Positions 12,001 to 17,301 of a stretch of DNA of 64,000 bases are shown piece after piece. Made by a program: the position numbers and the translations under genes. Below the pieces are notes generated by a model. That model was not told the DNA's origin. It searched no databases and worked only from the letters and a program-made list of their open reading frames with translations. Within the stretch, counting starts at the first letter, position 1, and each line of letters begins with the position of its first letter. The stretch lies in assembly GCF_000308675.1 (NCBI RefSeq), contig NZ_BAGE01000053.1, forward strand, positions 62,001 to 126,000, given 5' to 3'. This DNA is from Nocardia paucivorans NBRC 100373 (GTDB lineage Bacteria > Actinomycetota > Actinomycetes > Mycobacteriales > Mycobacteriaceae).

Positions 12001-13056
12001 CAGGTCGCCGACACTGTGGGAGGCGACCGGTATCCGCAGCGGAACCACATTGGCCACCATTCCGCCCGAGCGGCGCAGCACCGCGGAGTGCCGGCCCGAC
12101 ACGGGCAGGCTCAGCAGCACCTCGTCGCTTCCGGTCATCCGCGCCAGATAGGCGGCGAACGCCGCGACGATGATCGGGGTGACACTCGTGCCGTGTTGCC
12201 GTACGACGCTGTCCAGCAGGTGCGCGGTGTCCTGCGGGAGGGGTTCGCTGACGAGTGTGGGGTGAATGGTGGGTTTACCCACCCGACCGGCCAGACTGAC
12301 GACCGGCGGCGCCCCTGCCAGATGCTCCGTCCAGTAGCGGCGGTCGTTTTCGAAACGTTCCGAATCCCGGTACGTCAGGTCCTGTTCGACGATGTCCCGG
12401 AGGTTTTTCGCCGTCGCCGGTGGGGGTTCTTCCCCGTTTATCCACGCGTTGTACAGCTCGGTTATTCGACGCACCATCGTTACCGCGGCGAATCCGTCCA
12501 GCGCTATATGGTGTGCACGCTGATACCACAGGTAGTGCTCCGGGCCGACCCGGTACACCACGCTTTTCATCAGGTCGTCGTGCAGCAGGTCCAGCGGAGC
12601 GGAATAGTCCTCGACCATCAGTCGATGCGCGGTGGCGACGGGGTCGGCATGGCCGCGCAGGTCCACGACCGGGACCGGGGAGACGTGCGTTTCGTCAACG
12701 AACTGGCGTGGTTCCCCATCGACCTCGACCAAGCGCACATAGGCCGCCCCGAACTCGCGGTCGACGGTCTTGCACGCCTCGACGAGCAATTCCGTATTCA
12801 ATTCACCAACGATCTCGACGTATTGGGCCACGGAAATCGGTGACTCACCCGCAAGATGCTGAGCGAACCAAATTCCACGTTGCGCCGCGGTCAACGGAAG
12901 AACTTCGGGAACCGGTGGATTTCCCGGCCCTTCGCCGTTGAAATGTGCTATCGAACCGTTACTCGGAACCAGGCCTCCGGAAAATGCGGATCGTCCTGCC
13001 TTCGATGAACTCGACCGCTCTCGACCACTCTCGAGGTTGCGCTTGGATTGAGTCAT
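1..13056 (-). CDS. Nonribosomal peptide synthetase, four modules visible, 3' end outside window
   Basis: A multimodular NRPS that activates and joins amino acids on carrier-protein thiol arms. ATG at 13056 is preceded by GGAG; the frame stays open to base 1, giving 4352 residues without a stop. Domains in order: C1 (about residues 48-470, HHIALDG at 182), A1 (TSGSTGLPKG near 654), T1 (GGDSI, Ser1039), epimerisation domain (HHLAVDAVSW at 1224, NYLGR near 8670), C2 (HHIVLDG near 1715), A2, T2 (Ser2576), C3 (HHVILDG near 2788), A3, T3 (Ser3644), C4 (HHIAGDG near 3831) and the start of A4. C1 resembles the condensation domain of EntF-like enzymes (WFAQ..., SVAQYVEI, YWYQR-like), which accept an acyl or aryl starter. 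Hand-aligned A-domain codes (first nine positions) are DAETVGEVT, DASIAVHIW and DAFIAALIW; I do not assign substrates. No thioesterase or MbtH gene lies in the window. The product is unknown. Confidence 0.97.
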   Translation of the reverse strand, partial: MTQSKRNLESGRERSSSSKAGRSAFSGGLVPSNGSIAHFNGEGPGNPPVPEVLPLTAAQRGIWFAQHLAGESPISVAQYVEIVGELNTELLVEACKTVDREFGAAYVRLVEVDGEPRQFVDETHVSPVPVVDLRGHADPVATAHRLMVEDYSAPLDLLHDDLMKSVVYRVGPEHYLWYQRAHHIALDGFAAVTMVRRITELYNAWINGEEPPPATAKNLRDIVEQDLTYRDSERFENDRRYWTEHLAGAPPVVSLAGRVGKPTIHPTLVSEPLPQDTAHLLDSVVRQHGTSVTPIIVAAFAAYLARMTGSDEVLLSLPVSGRHSAVLRRSGGMVANVVPLRIPVASHSVGDLIDATQSELTSALRRQRYRQEDIFHDMGIARDETASFGPAVNLMMVENEVVFGTTTGRLNVLTSGPTADLFVNIYPGAGKDSTHIDFQGNPNIYSPAELADHHERFLMFLHEFLAAGTDRPVSRLPLLRPQERAALLPVRGADGVAPRLLPDILTDSVRRHRDATAITAPDRTVTYGELDTMSSRLARHLIALGCGPDTAVAIVLRRSIESITAAWAVAKSGAAIVVVDPEYPPKRIEHMIDDSGAQVAITVEAHRQRLPRTVRPVILDDPTTLREWGEAAGGPICDTERIRPLRPANLAYMTYTSGSTGLPKGVQVTHTGLANLIADRSETYGIDADSRVSYALSPSFDASMEQFLTCFANGSTLVLVPPDVIGGDRLTHLLADEHVTHLTLTPAMLATVDPQPLTDLRVVVVGGDVCPPHVVQRWTRHWCLYNEYGPTETTVTAAGAPIHPDRDLTVGGPIRGVSAMVLDRALQPVPKGTAGELYLAGPGLARGYSHRLGETAARFVADPYGGPGERMYRTGDIARWIGDGPDMSLEVMGRSDFQVKIRGYRIEPGEIDTALTGHEDVDLSVTVPVRNKAGATVLASYVVAVHGRHIDPDALQRFARESLPPHMVPAVIMPLDALPVNAFGKLDRNALPEPVFETASHGRPPTGPRETLVARLFAEVLGVSQVAADDSFFALGGDSILSIQLVARAKAAGVNFSTQDVFDHKTVAGVAAVATETDSGPRLDELPGGGVGPMPLSPIMHAMLARGHFDRFAQAALVQLPDGVDRAGLVRALQAVMDRHDMLRAVLRGAESVDRFVDVLDRGTVDADAALTRVRLERRDAPEIDRHLQAAADRLDPRSGQLVRAVWMQDRSGAGPDLMWLVIHHLAVDAVSWRIILTDLAQAWEQIRAGGDPHFGPTTTSVRRWVHGLVEQAPARRAELHRWKNALERGDRLLGERRLDPDRDVAATAGRIRLRIPADVAEAVLTTVPARFHGNANDPLLAALVLALGEWRRRRGAPADEELITLEGHGREERAVPGADLHTTVGWFTTRFPVRIDLGDIDHEEAFAGGAAAGRAIKQVKEQLRAVPDNGIGYGMLRCLDSRGAETLANLPEPQISFNYLGRVGAGDHSGAWAPTTEFGALTATTDPRMALPAVLDINAIAEQGPHGLELDTTWEFASLVLDAADVDELAGLWVRALRAFAGHIRSETAGGHTPSDFPLVTVSQDEIDHLQRHYPAMTDMWPLTALQTGLLFHALYDHDGADGYTVQVVLTLAGQVDAQRMRQAAQVFVDRHDSLRTAFVESAEGPRQIVVGDVDVDWRYTDIGDITDPADRDHELRRLAAEASAPFDPAHPPLVRFHLVRTGSDEHRLIITNHHIVLDGWSMPLLVHELLSVYTADGDMSRLAPPRSYRDYLQWSHTQDRDAATAAWQRMLAGIESPTRVTGDPDRTVTAHSDDVDLNLDAATAAALTGLGRSHGVTANTAVQVAWALLLTTLTGRSDVVFGNTVSHRPPQIPGVEQMIGLFINTLPVRVRLDPHETVADLLARVQSEQAAMLDHRHIGLAELQRATGIADMFDTVTVLESYPLDRDELTRELGDAGLRLVDIQAHDATPYPLSLQVTPPRPTRDEQPDPDRPDTHTVALRFSTDRFDAAQARTLLERFALILRRLVTDPTAKVAAISATGDTEHTQPLPVRGEPPTTERTLREILSTTARTYPHAVAVRSGDTAVTYRELELRANRLAHLLAARGAGPETFVALAVPRSIELVVAIWAVAATGAAFVPLDPANPPERLADLLSDSRSRLGVTVESVAPDLPDTVDWLVLDTDHDQPLSADAPDTTPALIDNAAYVIYTSGSTGKPKAVHLTHRGLADVVAAQTEAFRVDTSSVVLHVASPGFDACVSELLLAHGSGACLVVAPPQVYGGPDLEELLRSEKITHAIITPSTLSTMDPSRLPSLETVAVVGEATGPDIVNRWAPGRRLMNHYGPTECTIWATGSDLLAPDEPVTIGGPIRGVTVAVLDMWLRPVPLGVAGELYLGGPGLARGYFDRPGLTASRFVADPWSDHGERLYRTGDAVRWVQGHTGPVLEYLGRTDQQVKIHGLRIEPGEIDAHVARHAAVASVATVTQRGPTGEPVLVTYVAPAPGATVDVAALRHDIEHTLPPYMNPAAIVELDAMPLTPGGKIDRNALRERGFTPVGTGGRSPSTPAEQTMANLFAEVLQLDTVSADSNFFALGGDSIVSMKLVAAAKNAGLTITPRDVFEGKTVAALAALARNEQPGETTDRPPTGQRPDDQPLLTLPPADLERLHRQYPGLVDVWPLAPMQSGIRFHSIYNPDTDDTYTVQTAIAFSGAVDADRLRRAAQAVIDRHDILRAAFVETDTGPCQIVMNPVEVRFREIDLTTDDPQTPPDVAEIAAADAAAGFDLSEPPLIRFTLIRVAANRFRLLVTNHHVILDGWSMPLLMRELLDYYGSPTRIDTAEPAPSYRDYLAWLQRQDTDTAKRAWAQAFADVDSPTRVARGAGADGHTSATEVSAELTADRFDRLRRVVSDTAVTVNTALAAAWALNLRVLTGETDVIFGSAVSGRPPELPMVDRTLGMFLNTVPVRVHLDPTTPIRQLLTRIQDRHAHLLDHHHIGLPEIHRSIGVTELFDTAIAYQSFPLDRSTLQHLVDSAGLRVDDITGIDATPYPLSLIVAPKHDDHGDTQGLQITLRFLDTEFDTAHARRILDRFIETLGAIADNPDIRPTDITPADTLGPARPALEDDHHHPDTLADILTATAAAHPDTIAVKDGDTTLTYRQLDERSNRLARLLLRHTDSTGDIVAVALPRSADATLTLWAAAKAGLAFVPIDPNLPTDRIEFLLSDSHARLAVTTTTVREHLPDTVDRLLILDDRDTVHTLDTAPDTPITDSERGTPLRADRPAYVIYTSGSTGTPKGVVITHRGLTDIVAAQHHMLGVDHTTTALQVASPGFDASVFELLMAHGRGGRLVISPPDIYGGHELAELIRREHISHAILTPSALATIPHTGLDELRVLATAGEPIGPELVDRWAPGRALINLYGPTECTIWATAKALAPGAPITIGTPVGPVAVAVLDTWLRPVPAGIAGELYLFGPGLADGYIDRPGPSAARFVACPFGQPGHRMYRTGDMVRWNTDGDLEFLGRNDFQVKVRGTRIELSEIDAALAAHADVAFAVTVPYSDDERPVTLVSYVTPATGATISGDELRTALTEVLPTYMVPAAVMVLDDVPMTTNGKLDRDRLPKPVFAAREFRAPSTWMEGVVAQAFEQVLGVGRVGADDDFFTLGGDSLSASLVAARVGSTLDIHIPVRSIFEAPTVAGLARLVGSLGGRHRPPLTAVERPDPIPLSLAQQRMWFLNRFEPDSAAFNIPVMLRLSGRLNVTALQAALQDVVARHEVLRTVYPETAGEPHQLVLDDTPTPVEPVSVPVDAVPDTIGEFVRRGFDVTTQVPMRVGLFCIDSATDTPTGEFLLVLVVHHIAGDGQSMAPLARDVMAAYAARVTGTAPRWEPLPVQYADFALWQRQVLGDADDPTSLMATQLEYWRSTLRGAPALLDLPTDRPRPAVASLSGGRVPIQIAPHLHARLTELARSRGSSLFMVLHAALATLLGRLSNSEDVVIGTPIAGRGEPGLDDLVGMFVNTLVLRTRIDPAEPFTTLLTRTRETDLQAFEHADVPFERVVEELNPERSADRHPLFQVALAFQNLPNTQIELPDVTVSQADVDTGMCQFDLQLMISDTYGQGGEPQGISGMVMYARDLFDEATVAGFVQRLVRIVETVVDNPSVTVGDIDWLDASERSDLVSRVGARTAAAAELLPEAFSAAVRRNGDGPAVVAGDTVLTYTELDRRSNQLARLLIDHGAEPEKPVITAITRSLESIVAWWAVVKTGAIYVPVDPTYPTNRIEHMVSDSGADLGVTVSPAQPRLPESVHWIALDDDTVTTQLDTLDAGPIGDDERPRPLRPTNAAYMVFTSGSTGVPKGVTVTHSGIADFLTAQRAHHD

Positions 13057-14193
13057 CTGATCTCCGTTTGTTTCGTCATTCAGGAGCCGCTCGGCACGGC
13101 GTCTGTCGATACCTCGGGCCGCCCCTGAAATCCCAAGGGTCCGTGCATAACTCCGAAGAACACGCAGTGGGTTCCATGGAATGGCAATACGTGCCGGTCG
13201 GGTGGGATATTTCGCCTTTTGCCGCAGTGGGCGGCACAGTGCGATATTCCGCACCGACCCGAAATTTAATCACCTGCGGGAACAACGAGACCCAATGGTG
13301 ATGAATACCGCTGTTGCGGCCGCCGGAGAATTCGGCGAGCTACGAGCGGGAACCGTCGCGAGATGTCAGGCGTCCTGGTGTCTGCGACGGGACGCGTTGC
13401 CCCGCAGCGGCCGTGCGGCGGGTCCGGGACACTGACGCGTATCGAGATAGGCGCCCGCGTCGCCGCCGTCCCCGGGACGAAGGATGCGCAGGTCGCCGAA
13501 GCGACCCGGACCCGAGTCGGGTTCGGAGAGCGGGAAGCGAACAAAGGTGGTATTCATCGGCATCGGCTGCATAGGATCGCCTTCTGGACGTGGCGTACCT
13601 CTGTACCAGTTTATCCCGTCGCGAATTCGACGACCTCGTTGTGGTCGAATTCGCGCTTCGTATTCCCCACATCCCCGACAAATGGGGGAATTCGTTTGTA
13701 TGCCGGTCCGGCTCGATGGGTCCGGGCCGACAGCGGGTTACGCGTATTCATGATCTACACCCGCCTGAGAAGGCCATGATAAACGAGTTTCGGTGAGCTG
13801 TGCAACGGGGCCTCGAGAGGCGGGATTCCCTTGATGACGCCGAGGTCGCACACCGGATTCCGCGTACCGAAATCGGGGATAATAGGCCATCGATTGTCGT
13901 CGATTGATCGAATTTCTATTTCGAAAGGGATTCGGTATGCGGTCGGACATCGTCGAGCGTTCACATCCGACCCCGCGGCCATCGCGTCACCGACGTCTCG
14001 ACGGACCGACCGTATCCGGGGCGCAGGGGGTCGGTTCCCCGCGCGGAAGTCGACCACCACCGCCCTGTGCGGGAATTCGTCCGTGCGCGGCGGAGTGATC
14101 CCGTGGGCCCGACCGAGGGACCGCCCTCTCCGCGCCGGTCGTGTGGTTCGATGCGGAAAACCCGACCCCGCCGGCGTATTCGCCGATGATCGG
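13057..14193. other. Long intergenic region upstream of the NRPS gene
   Basis: About 1.1 kb separates the NRPS start from the stop of the flavin oxidoreductase. Open frames here are short and disagree with the local codon usage, and the base composition is lower in GC than the neighbours. I looked for an IdeR/DmdR iron box (TTAGGTTAGGCTAACC-like) near the NRPS start and saw none. A 68-codon frame (13366-13572, minus) is listed separately. A 53-codon frame starting at ATG 13937, behind AAAGG, has low-complexity content and is not called. The region presumably carries the NRPS promoter and leader. Confidence 0.6.
13366..13572 (-). CDS. Possible small protein upstream of the NRPS
   Basis: A 68-residue frame in the same direction as the NRPS and about 310 bases upstream of it. 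It begins MQPMPMNTTFVRF and contains a glycine/aspartate-rich stretch (GRFGDLRILRPGDGGDAGAY). A purine-rich GAAGG lies upstream of the start at a loose distance. It does not look like an MbtH protein (no NDEEQ/W motifs) and I recognise no family. It may be a real short peptide or chance coding potential; the overlapping 113-codon frame on the same strand is Arg/Ser-rich and less plausible. Confidence 0.3.
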   Translation of the reverse strand: MQPMPMNTTFVRFPLSEPDSGPGRFGDLRILRPGDGGDAGAYLDTRQCPGPAARPLRGNASRRRHQDA

Positions 14194-15303
14194 TTACCCG
14201 ATCACCTGCTCCCCGGCCGGAACGGAGACCGGGGAACCGTTCCACCGGGGATAGTCGCTGTAGCCCTGGGCGGATCGGCCGTAGAGCAACTCCTCGCGGA
14301 TCGAGGCCAAGGGTAGGTCGTGCCGGATCCGCTCCACCAGGTCGGGATTCGCGATGAAGGGCCGTCCGAACGATACCAGGTCGGCGTGCCCCTCGGACAG
14401 GACGCGTTCGGCCGCGGCCGCCGTTGTCGGCGCGCGGTTTTCACCGATGTTCCCGATCAGTGTGCCGTTCCAGCGTAACCGCAGGTCGGCCAACGCCGGA
14501 TATCGGTCGTTGTCGGTGAGGTGCAGATACGCCAACCCGCGACGGTCCAGTTCGGTGACGAGCCGCCGATACAGGGGCGCCGGATCGTCTTCGCGCATGG
14601 CGAATTGAGGGTTGCCCGGTGACAGTCGGATCGCCGTCCGATCCGCGCCGATGGCGTCGGCCACCGCATCGGTGACCTCCAGGGCGAACCGCATGCGGTT
14701 GACGAGGGTGCCGCCGTAGTCGTCGGTACGCAGATTGGTGTTGTCGGCCAGGAACTGGTGGACCAGATAACTGTTGGCGCCGTGTATTTCGACTCCGTCG
14801 AAACCGGCGGCCAGTGCGCGGCGGGCGGCGGCCGCGTAGTGCTCGATCGCCGCCGCGATATCGGCGCGGCTCATCTGCCGAGGAATCGGCGACGGCGCCT
14901 TGCCGCCATCGAGCAGATGCAGGACATCACCGTCGGATACGGCGGACGGTCCGGCGGGCAGCGATCCGTCGATCCGGGCACGCGGATGTCCCTTGCGGCC
15001 GCCGTGCATGAGTTGGGCGAAGATCCGCCCACCCGCGGTATGCACGGCATCGGTAACACGCCCCCAGGCGTTCACATGCGCCTCGGTGTGCAGTCCCGGC
15101 ACCCATGCTTCGCTCTGCCCGCTCGGATGTGGCCAGATTCCTTCGCTCACGATCAATCCCGCCGAGGCCCGTTGGGCATAGTAGTCGGCGACGTCGGGGG
15201 TGGGGGAACCGTCCGGGCGGGAACGCAGTCGGGTCATGGGCGCCATCACCACCCGGTTCGGCAGGCGCAGAGTGCGGTCGTGATATTCACTCAACAGTCT
15301 CAT
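14194..15303 (-). CDS. Old yellow enzyme family NADH:flavin oxidoreductase (alkene reductase)
   Basis: A 369-residue FMN-dependent TIM-barrel enzyme of the OYE family, expected to reduce activated C=C bonds with NAD(P)H in the cytoplasm. Family landmarks: LPNRVVMAPMTRLR at the N-terminus, AQLMHGGRKGHP, GFDGVEIHGANSYLVHQFL (barrel strand with the His/Asn pair that binds the substrate), RTDDYGG and the C-terminal FGRPFIANPDL phosphate-binding loop. The frame is open further upstream to 15354, but the start at 15303 (MRLLSEYHD) is chosen because the MerR-type promoter ends seven bases before it. Divergent from the MerR gene, which probably regulates it in response to an electrophile or oxidant. 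Confidence 0.93.
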   Translation of the reverse strand: MRLLSEYHDRTLRLPNRVVMAPMTRLRSRPDGSPTPDVADYYAQRASAGLIVSEGIWPHPSGQSEAWVPGLHTEAHVNAWGRVTDAVHTAGGRIFAQLMHGGRKGHPRARIDGSLPAGPSAVSDGDVLHLLDGGKAPSPIPRQMSRADIAAAIEHYAAAARRALAAGFDGVEIHGANSYLVHQFLADNTNLRTDDYGGTLVNRMRFALEVTDAVADAIGADRTAIRLSPGNPQFAMREDDPAPLYRRLVTELDRRGLAYLHLTDNDRYPALADLRLRWNGTLIGNIGENRAPTTAAAAERVLSEGHADLVSFGRPFIANPDLVERIRHDLPLASIREELLYGRSAQGYSDYPRWNGSPVSVPAGEQVIG

Positions 15304-15310
15304 GCGGCGT

Positions 15311-15342
15311 ACCGTAAAACCTGACATCAATGTCAGGTGCAA
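15311..15342 (-). promoter_or_regulatory. MerR-type promoter and 20-bp palindromic operator of the OYE gene
   Basis: Reading the minus strand, TTGCAC (15342-15337) and TACGGT (15316-15311) are separated by 20 bases, the overlong spacing that MerR-family activators correct by twisting DNA. The spacer contains the perfect palindrome ACCTGACATCAATGTCAGGT at 15319-15338. The -10 box ends seven bases before ATG 15303, so the transcript should start at or next to the start codon (leaderless). The same palindrome lies upstream of the divergent regulator, which suggests autoregulation. Confidence 0.8.
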
Positions 15343-15352
15343 GGATGGTGTC

Positions 15353-15733
15353 ATGCGAATCGGTGAACTGGCCGAACGGGCCGGGGTCAGCGTGCGGTCC
15401 CTGCGCTACTACGAGCAGCAGGGCCTGCTCACCTCCACCCGAACCCCCGGTGGGCAGCGGGAATACACCGAATCGGCGGTCGATCGGGTCATTCGCATCC
15501 AGGAGATGTTCGCCGCGGGACTTTCCAGCCGCATCATCGCCGAACTGTTGCCCTGCATCCACGACAGCGACGGCACCCCGAACGAGACCGCCACCCCGTG
15601 GCTCGCCGAAACCCTGGCCGCCGAACGTGACCGCATCGATGCCTGCATCAAGGACCTGCACCGCACCCGTGAAGTCCTCGACGGTGTCATCCGCGCCGCC
15701 ACGACCACCCCGAGCCACGATATCGGCGAGTGA
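15353..15733 (+). CDS. MerR family transcriptional regulator
   Basis: A 126-residue regulator. Residues 1-70 form the winged helix-turn-helix (MRIGELAERAGVSVRSLRYYEQQGLL, then the GGQREY wing), followed by a coiled-coil dimerisation helix (LAAERDRIDACIKDLHRTREVLDGVI). The effector-binding tail is short; two cysteines (Cys in LLPCIHD and DACIKD) could sense a ligand, but no classical metal-binding C-terminal loop is seen. The start at 15353 is supported by AAGGA at 15341-15345, seven bases upstream; the track frame opening at 15302 would run through the operator. Divergent from the OYE gene with a 49-bp shared promoter region. Confidence 0.93.
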   Translation: MRIGELAERAGVSVRSLRYYEQQGLLTSTRTPGGQREYTESAVDRVIRIQEMFAAGLSSRIIAELLPCIHDSDGTPNETATPWLAETLAAERDRIDACIKDLHRTREVLDGVIRAATTTPSHDIGE

Positions 15734-15806
15734 CGGGACCGGGCGATTCGTGCGTGCGGAGCCGACCGTGTAAGGCTTGCGTATCGTCTTCGGGAAAGGA
15801 TCGATC

Positions 15807-15866
15807 GTGACACTCGGTATGGTTCTCGGTGATCACCGCTCCCATGCCTCGACGCGGGAGCGGTAG
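15807..15866 (+). CDS. Possible 19-residue leader peptide
   Basis: GTG at 15807 lies six bases after AAAGGA and opens a 19-codon frame ending RSHASTRER and TAG. The tail of the frame is buried in the hairpin at 15835-15864. This arrangement resembles an attenuator, but the next gene (furA) starts 285 bases downstream and has its own promoter. No family is recognised. Confidence 0.25.
   Translation: MTLGMVLGDHRSHASTRER
15835..15864. terminator. Hairpin after the MerR gene
   Basis: ACCGCTCCC at 15835-15843 pairs perfectly with GGGAGCGGT at 15856-15864 around a 12-base loop. It lies 100 bases after the MerR stop. There is no T tract, which is common for actinobacterial terminators; it could equally be an attenuator for the short frame at 15807. 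The rest of 15734-16117 shows nothing else. Confidence 0.4.
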
Positions 15867-16117
15867 ACCGGACCCTCTCATCTGTCACCCCCGCCCGGCG
15901 CCGGTCGGGTGTTTCCGCACGCTCCTCGTCGAAGCGCGCCCATGCCCTCTGCACGTTCGATCACGAGGAGTATCCGGCCCCTGCACCTCGCTCGTATCGG
16001 GGAGATCACATCGTTGTGGCGGTTGACCCGGCGGTGAACGGTTGCCCGACCACGAGATTCCGCCTCGCGGCCGGGAACTCGATTTGCCGGAAGTTCACCC
16101 CGCTCGACGATGGATAT

Positions 16118-16145
16118 TTGAGCGGTTCCAGAATGCCGGTAGACT
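16118..16145 (+). promoter_or_regulatory. Probable leaderless furA promoter
   Basis: TTGAGC at 16118-16123 and TAGACT at 16140-16145 are spaced by 16 bases. The GTG start of furA follows six bases after the -10 box, so the mRNA should begin at the start codon. The mycobacterial furA gene is likewise known to be leaderless (established knowledge), and the local AT-rich stretch GATATTTGAG could be part of the autoregulatory site. Confidence 0.6.
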
Positions 16146-16151
16146 GCGATC

Positions 16152-16592
16152 GTGCCAACAACCTCGGACTACGAGAACATGCTGCGCCGGGCCGCGTTGC
16201 GTGTCACGGCGCCGCGGTTGGCGGTGCTGAACGTGGTGCACGACCATCCACACTCCGATACCGACTCGATCATCGGTCGCGTCCGCGAAGCCCTCGGCGG
16301 AGTGTCCCATCAGGCCGTGTACGACGTGCTACGAGCACTGACAACCGCGGGTTTGCTGCGGCGTATCCAGCCCACGGGTTCGGTGGCGCGGTACGAGACC
16401 CGGGTCGGTGACAACCACCATCATCTCGTCTGCCGCTCGTGCGGTCTCATCGCCGACGTCGACTGCGCCACCGGTTCCGCCCCCTGCCTGACCGCCTCCG
16501 ACGACCACGGTTTCACCATCGACGAAGCCGAGGTCATCTACTGGGGTCTGTGTCCCGACTGCGCAAAGAGCCGGACCGAGCACAGCCGCTGA
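16152..16592 (+). CDS. furA: Fur-family regulator FurA
   Basis: A 146-residue Fur-family repressor. The winged helix covers residues 10-85 (RVTAPRLAVLNVV, SHQAVYDVLRALTTAGLL, IQPTGSVARYE). The metal-binding half carries HHHLVCRSCG and CPDC, the two CxxC pairs of the structural zinc site. It is close in sequence to mycobacterial FurA, which represses katG (catalase-peroxidase) and itself and responds to oxidative stress (family knowledge). Here no katG follows: the next gene is a DUF2786-like protein 103 bases downstream. It may therefore act on katG elsewhere or have taken a new target. GTG 16152 is chosen from the promoter position. Confidence 0.95.
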   Translation: MPTTSDYENMLRRAALRVTAPRLAVLNVVHDHPHSDTDSIIGRVREALGGVSHQAVYDVLRALTTAGLLRRIQPTGSVARYETRVGDNHHHLVCRSCGLIADVDCATGSAPCLTASDDHGFTIDEAEVIYWGLCPDCAKSRTEHSR

Positions 16593-16695
16593 TCCCGGAA
16601 GGATTCCGACGGCCGGCCGCCGCACCGGAAATCATCGGGTCGGAACCATCGAGCCCGCGCGACCGGCGGCCGTGGTGACGTTATCCTTGCCATCC

Positions 16696-17235
16696 ATGGC
16701 GATCAGTGCGAGCCTCCGTATCAACCGCCTACGCGCTCTCATCGACCACCCCAACACCGGCGCCGAGGAACGCGCGACCGCCCAGCGGATGCTGGACCGG
16801 ATCCTCGCCAACGGCGGCCACCGCATCATCGGTGACCGTACCTATGGCAACCGGCACCATCGGGTGGGAAAACACGCCGATCTGAAGGCCGTCGCCGAGA
16901 TGATCCGCGCCGATATCGCCTTGGCCCGCACCGCATTCGCCGCACCGACCCGTCCGGGTGAACCGGCGCTGCGCGACCCGCTGGGCGATGCGCCGCTCGA
17001 GATCGTCATCACCGTCGACATCCCTCACCCCGACTGCATCGACATCACCATCGACAACGTCCCCCACGACTGGGGGTGGACCAATGACGACGGTATCGAG
17101 GTCATCAGCCCGGCCCTGCAGGAACTGGCCACCGAACTGGCCGACATCATGAACGGCTACAACCGCGACGGCAGTGATATCGCCAAACGATTCTTCGGCC
17201 GCGTCCGCATCCCGAACCTCACCCTCGTCTGGTGA
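16696..17235 (+). CDS. Conserved hypothetical protein, DUF2786-like N-terminus
   Basis: A 179-residue protein. The first 40 residues (ASLRINRLRALIDHPNTGAE ... MLDRILAN) resemble the short helical DUF2786 repeat that begins many actinobacterial and phage proteins. The remainder is acidic with GHRIIGDRTYG and ITVDIPHPDCIDITIDNVP, which I do not recognise. ATG 16696 is preferred over GTG 16672 because a TATCCT -10-like box sits just upstream of it. Same strand as furA but separated by 100 bases; no shared operon is evident. Function unknown. Confidence 0.75.
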   Translation: MAISASLRINRLRALIDHPNTGAEERATAQRMLDRILANGGHRIIGDRTYGNRHHRVGKHADLKAVAEMIRADIALARTAFAAPTRPGEPALRDPLGDAPLEIVITVDIPHPDCIDITIDNVPHDWGWTNDDGIEVISPALQELATELADIMNGYNRDGSDIAKRFFGRVRIPNLTLVW

Positions 17236-17242
17236 CCCGCCC

Positions 17243-17278
17243 GGTGGGTCACCCCCGAACGAACGAGGGCGACCCACC
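17243..17278. terminator. Candidate bidirectional terminator
   Basis: GGTGGGTC at 17243-17250 pairs with GACCCACC at 17271-17278 across 20 bases, between the convergent DUF2786-like and CAP-domain genes. There is no T tract, and the loop is long for a terminator. Confidence 0.4.
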
Positions 17279-17301
17279 ACCGGGACGAGGCCGTGACACC
17301 G

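Noticed and set aside
5566..12843. Long plus-strand frames of 592, 766 and 536 codons opposite the NRPS
   Set aside because: They are antisense shadows of the NRPS: Gly/His/Gln-rich, with no domains, and every NRPS motif lies on the other strand in a single uninterrupted frame.
13057..13400. Possible iron-regulator (IdeR/DmdR) box upstream of the NRPS
   Set aside because: No TTAGGTTAGGCTAACC-like 19-mer was seen, so a siderophore role is not supported by regulation.
16593..17301. katG expected downstream of furA
   Set aside because: The following gene shows no catalase-peroxidase motif; no katG fragment was found.
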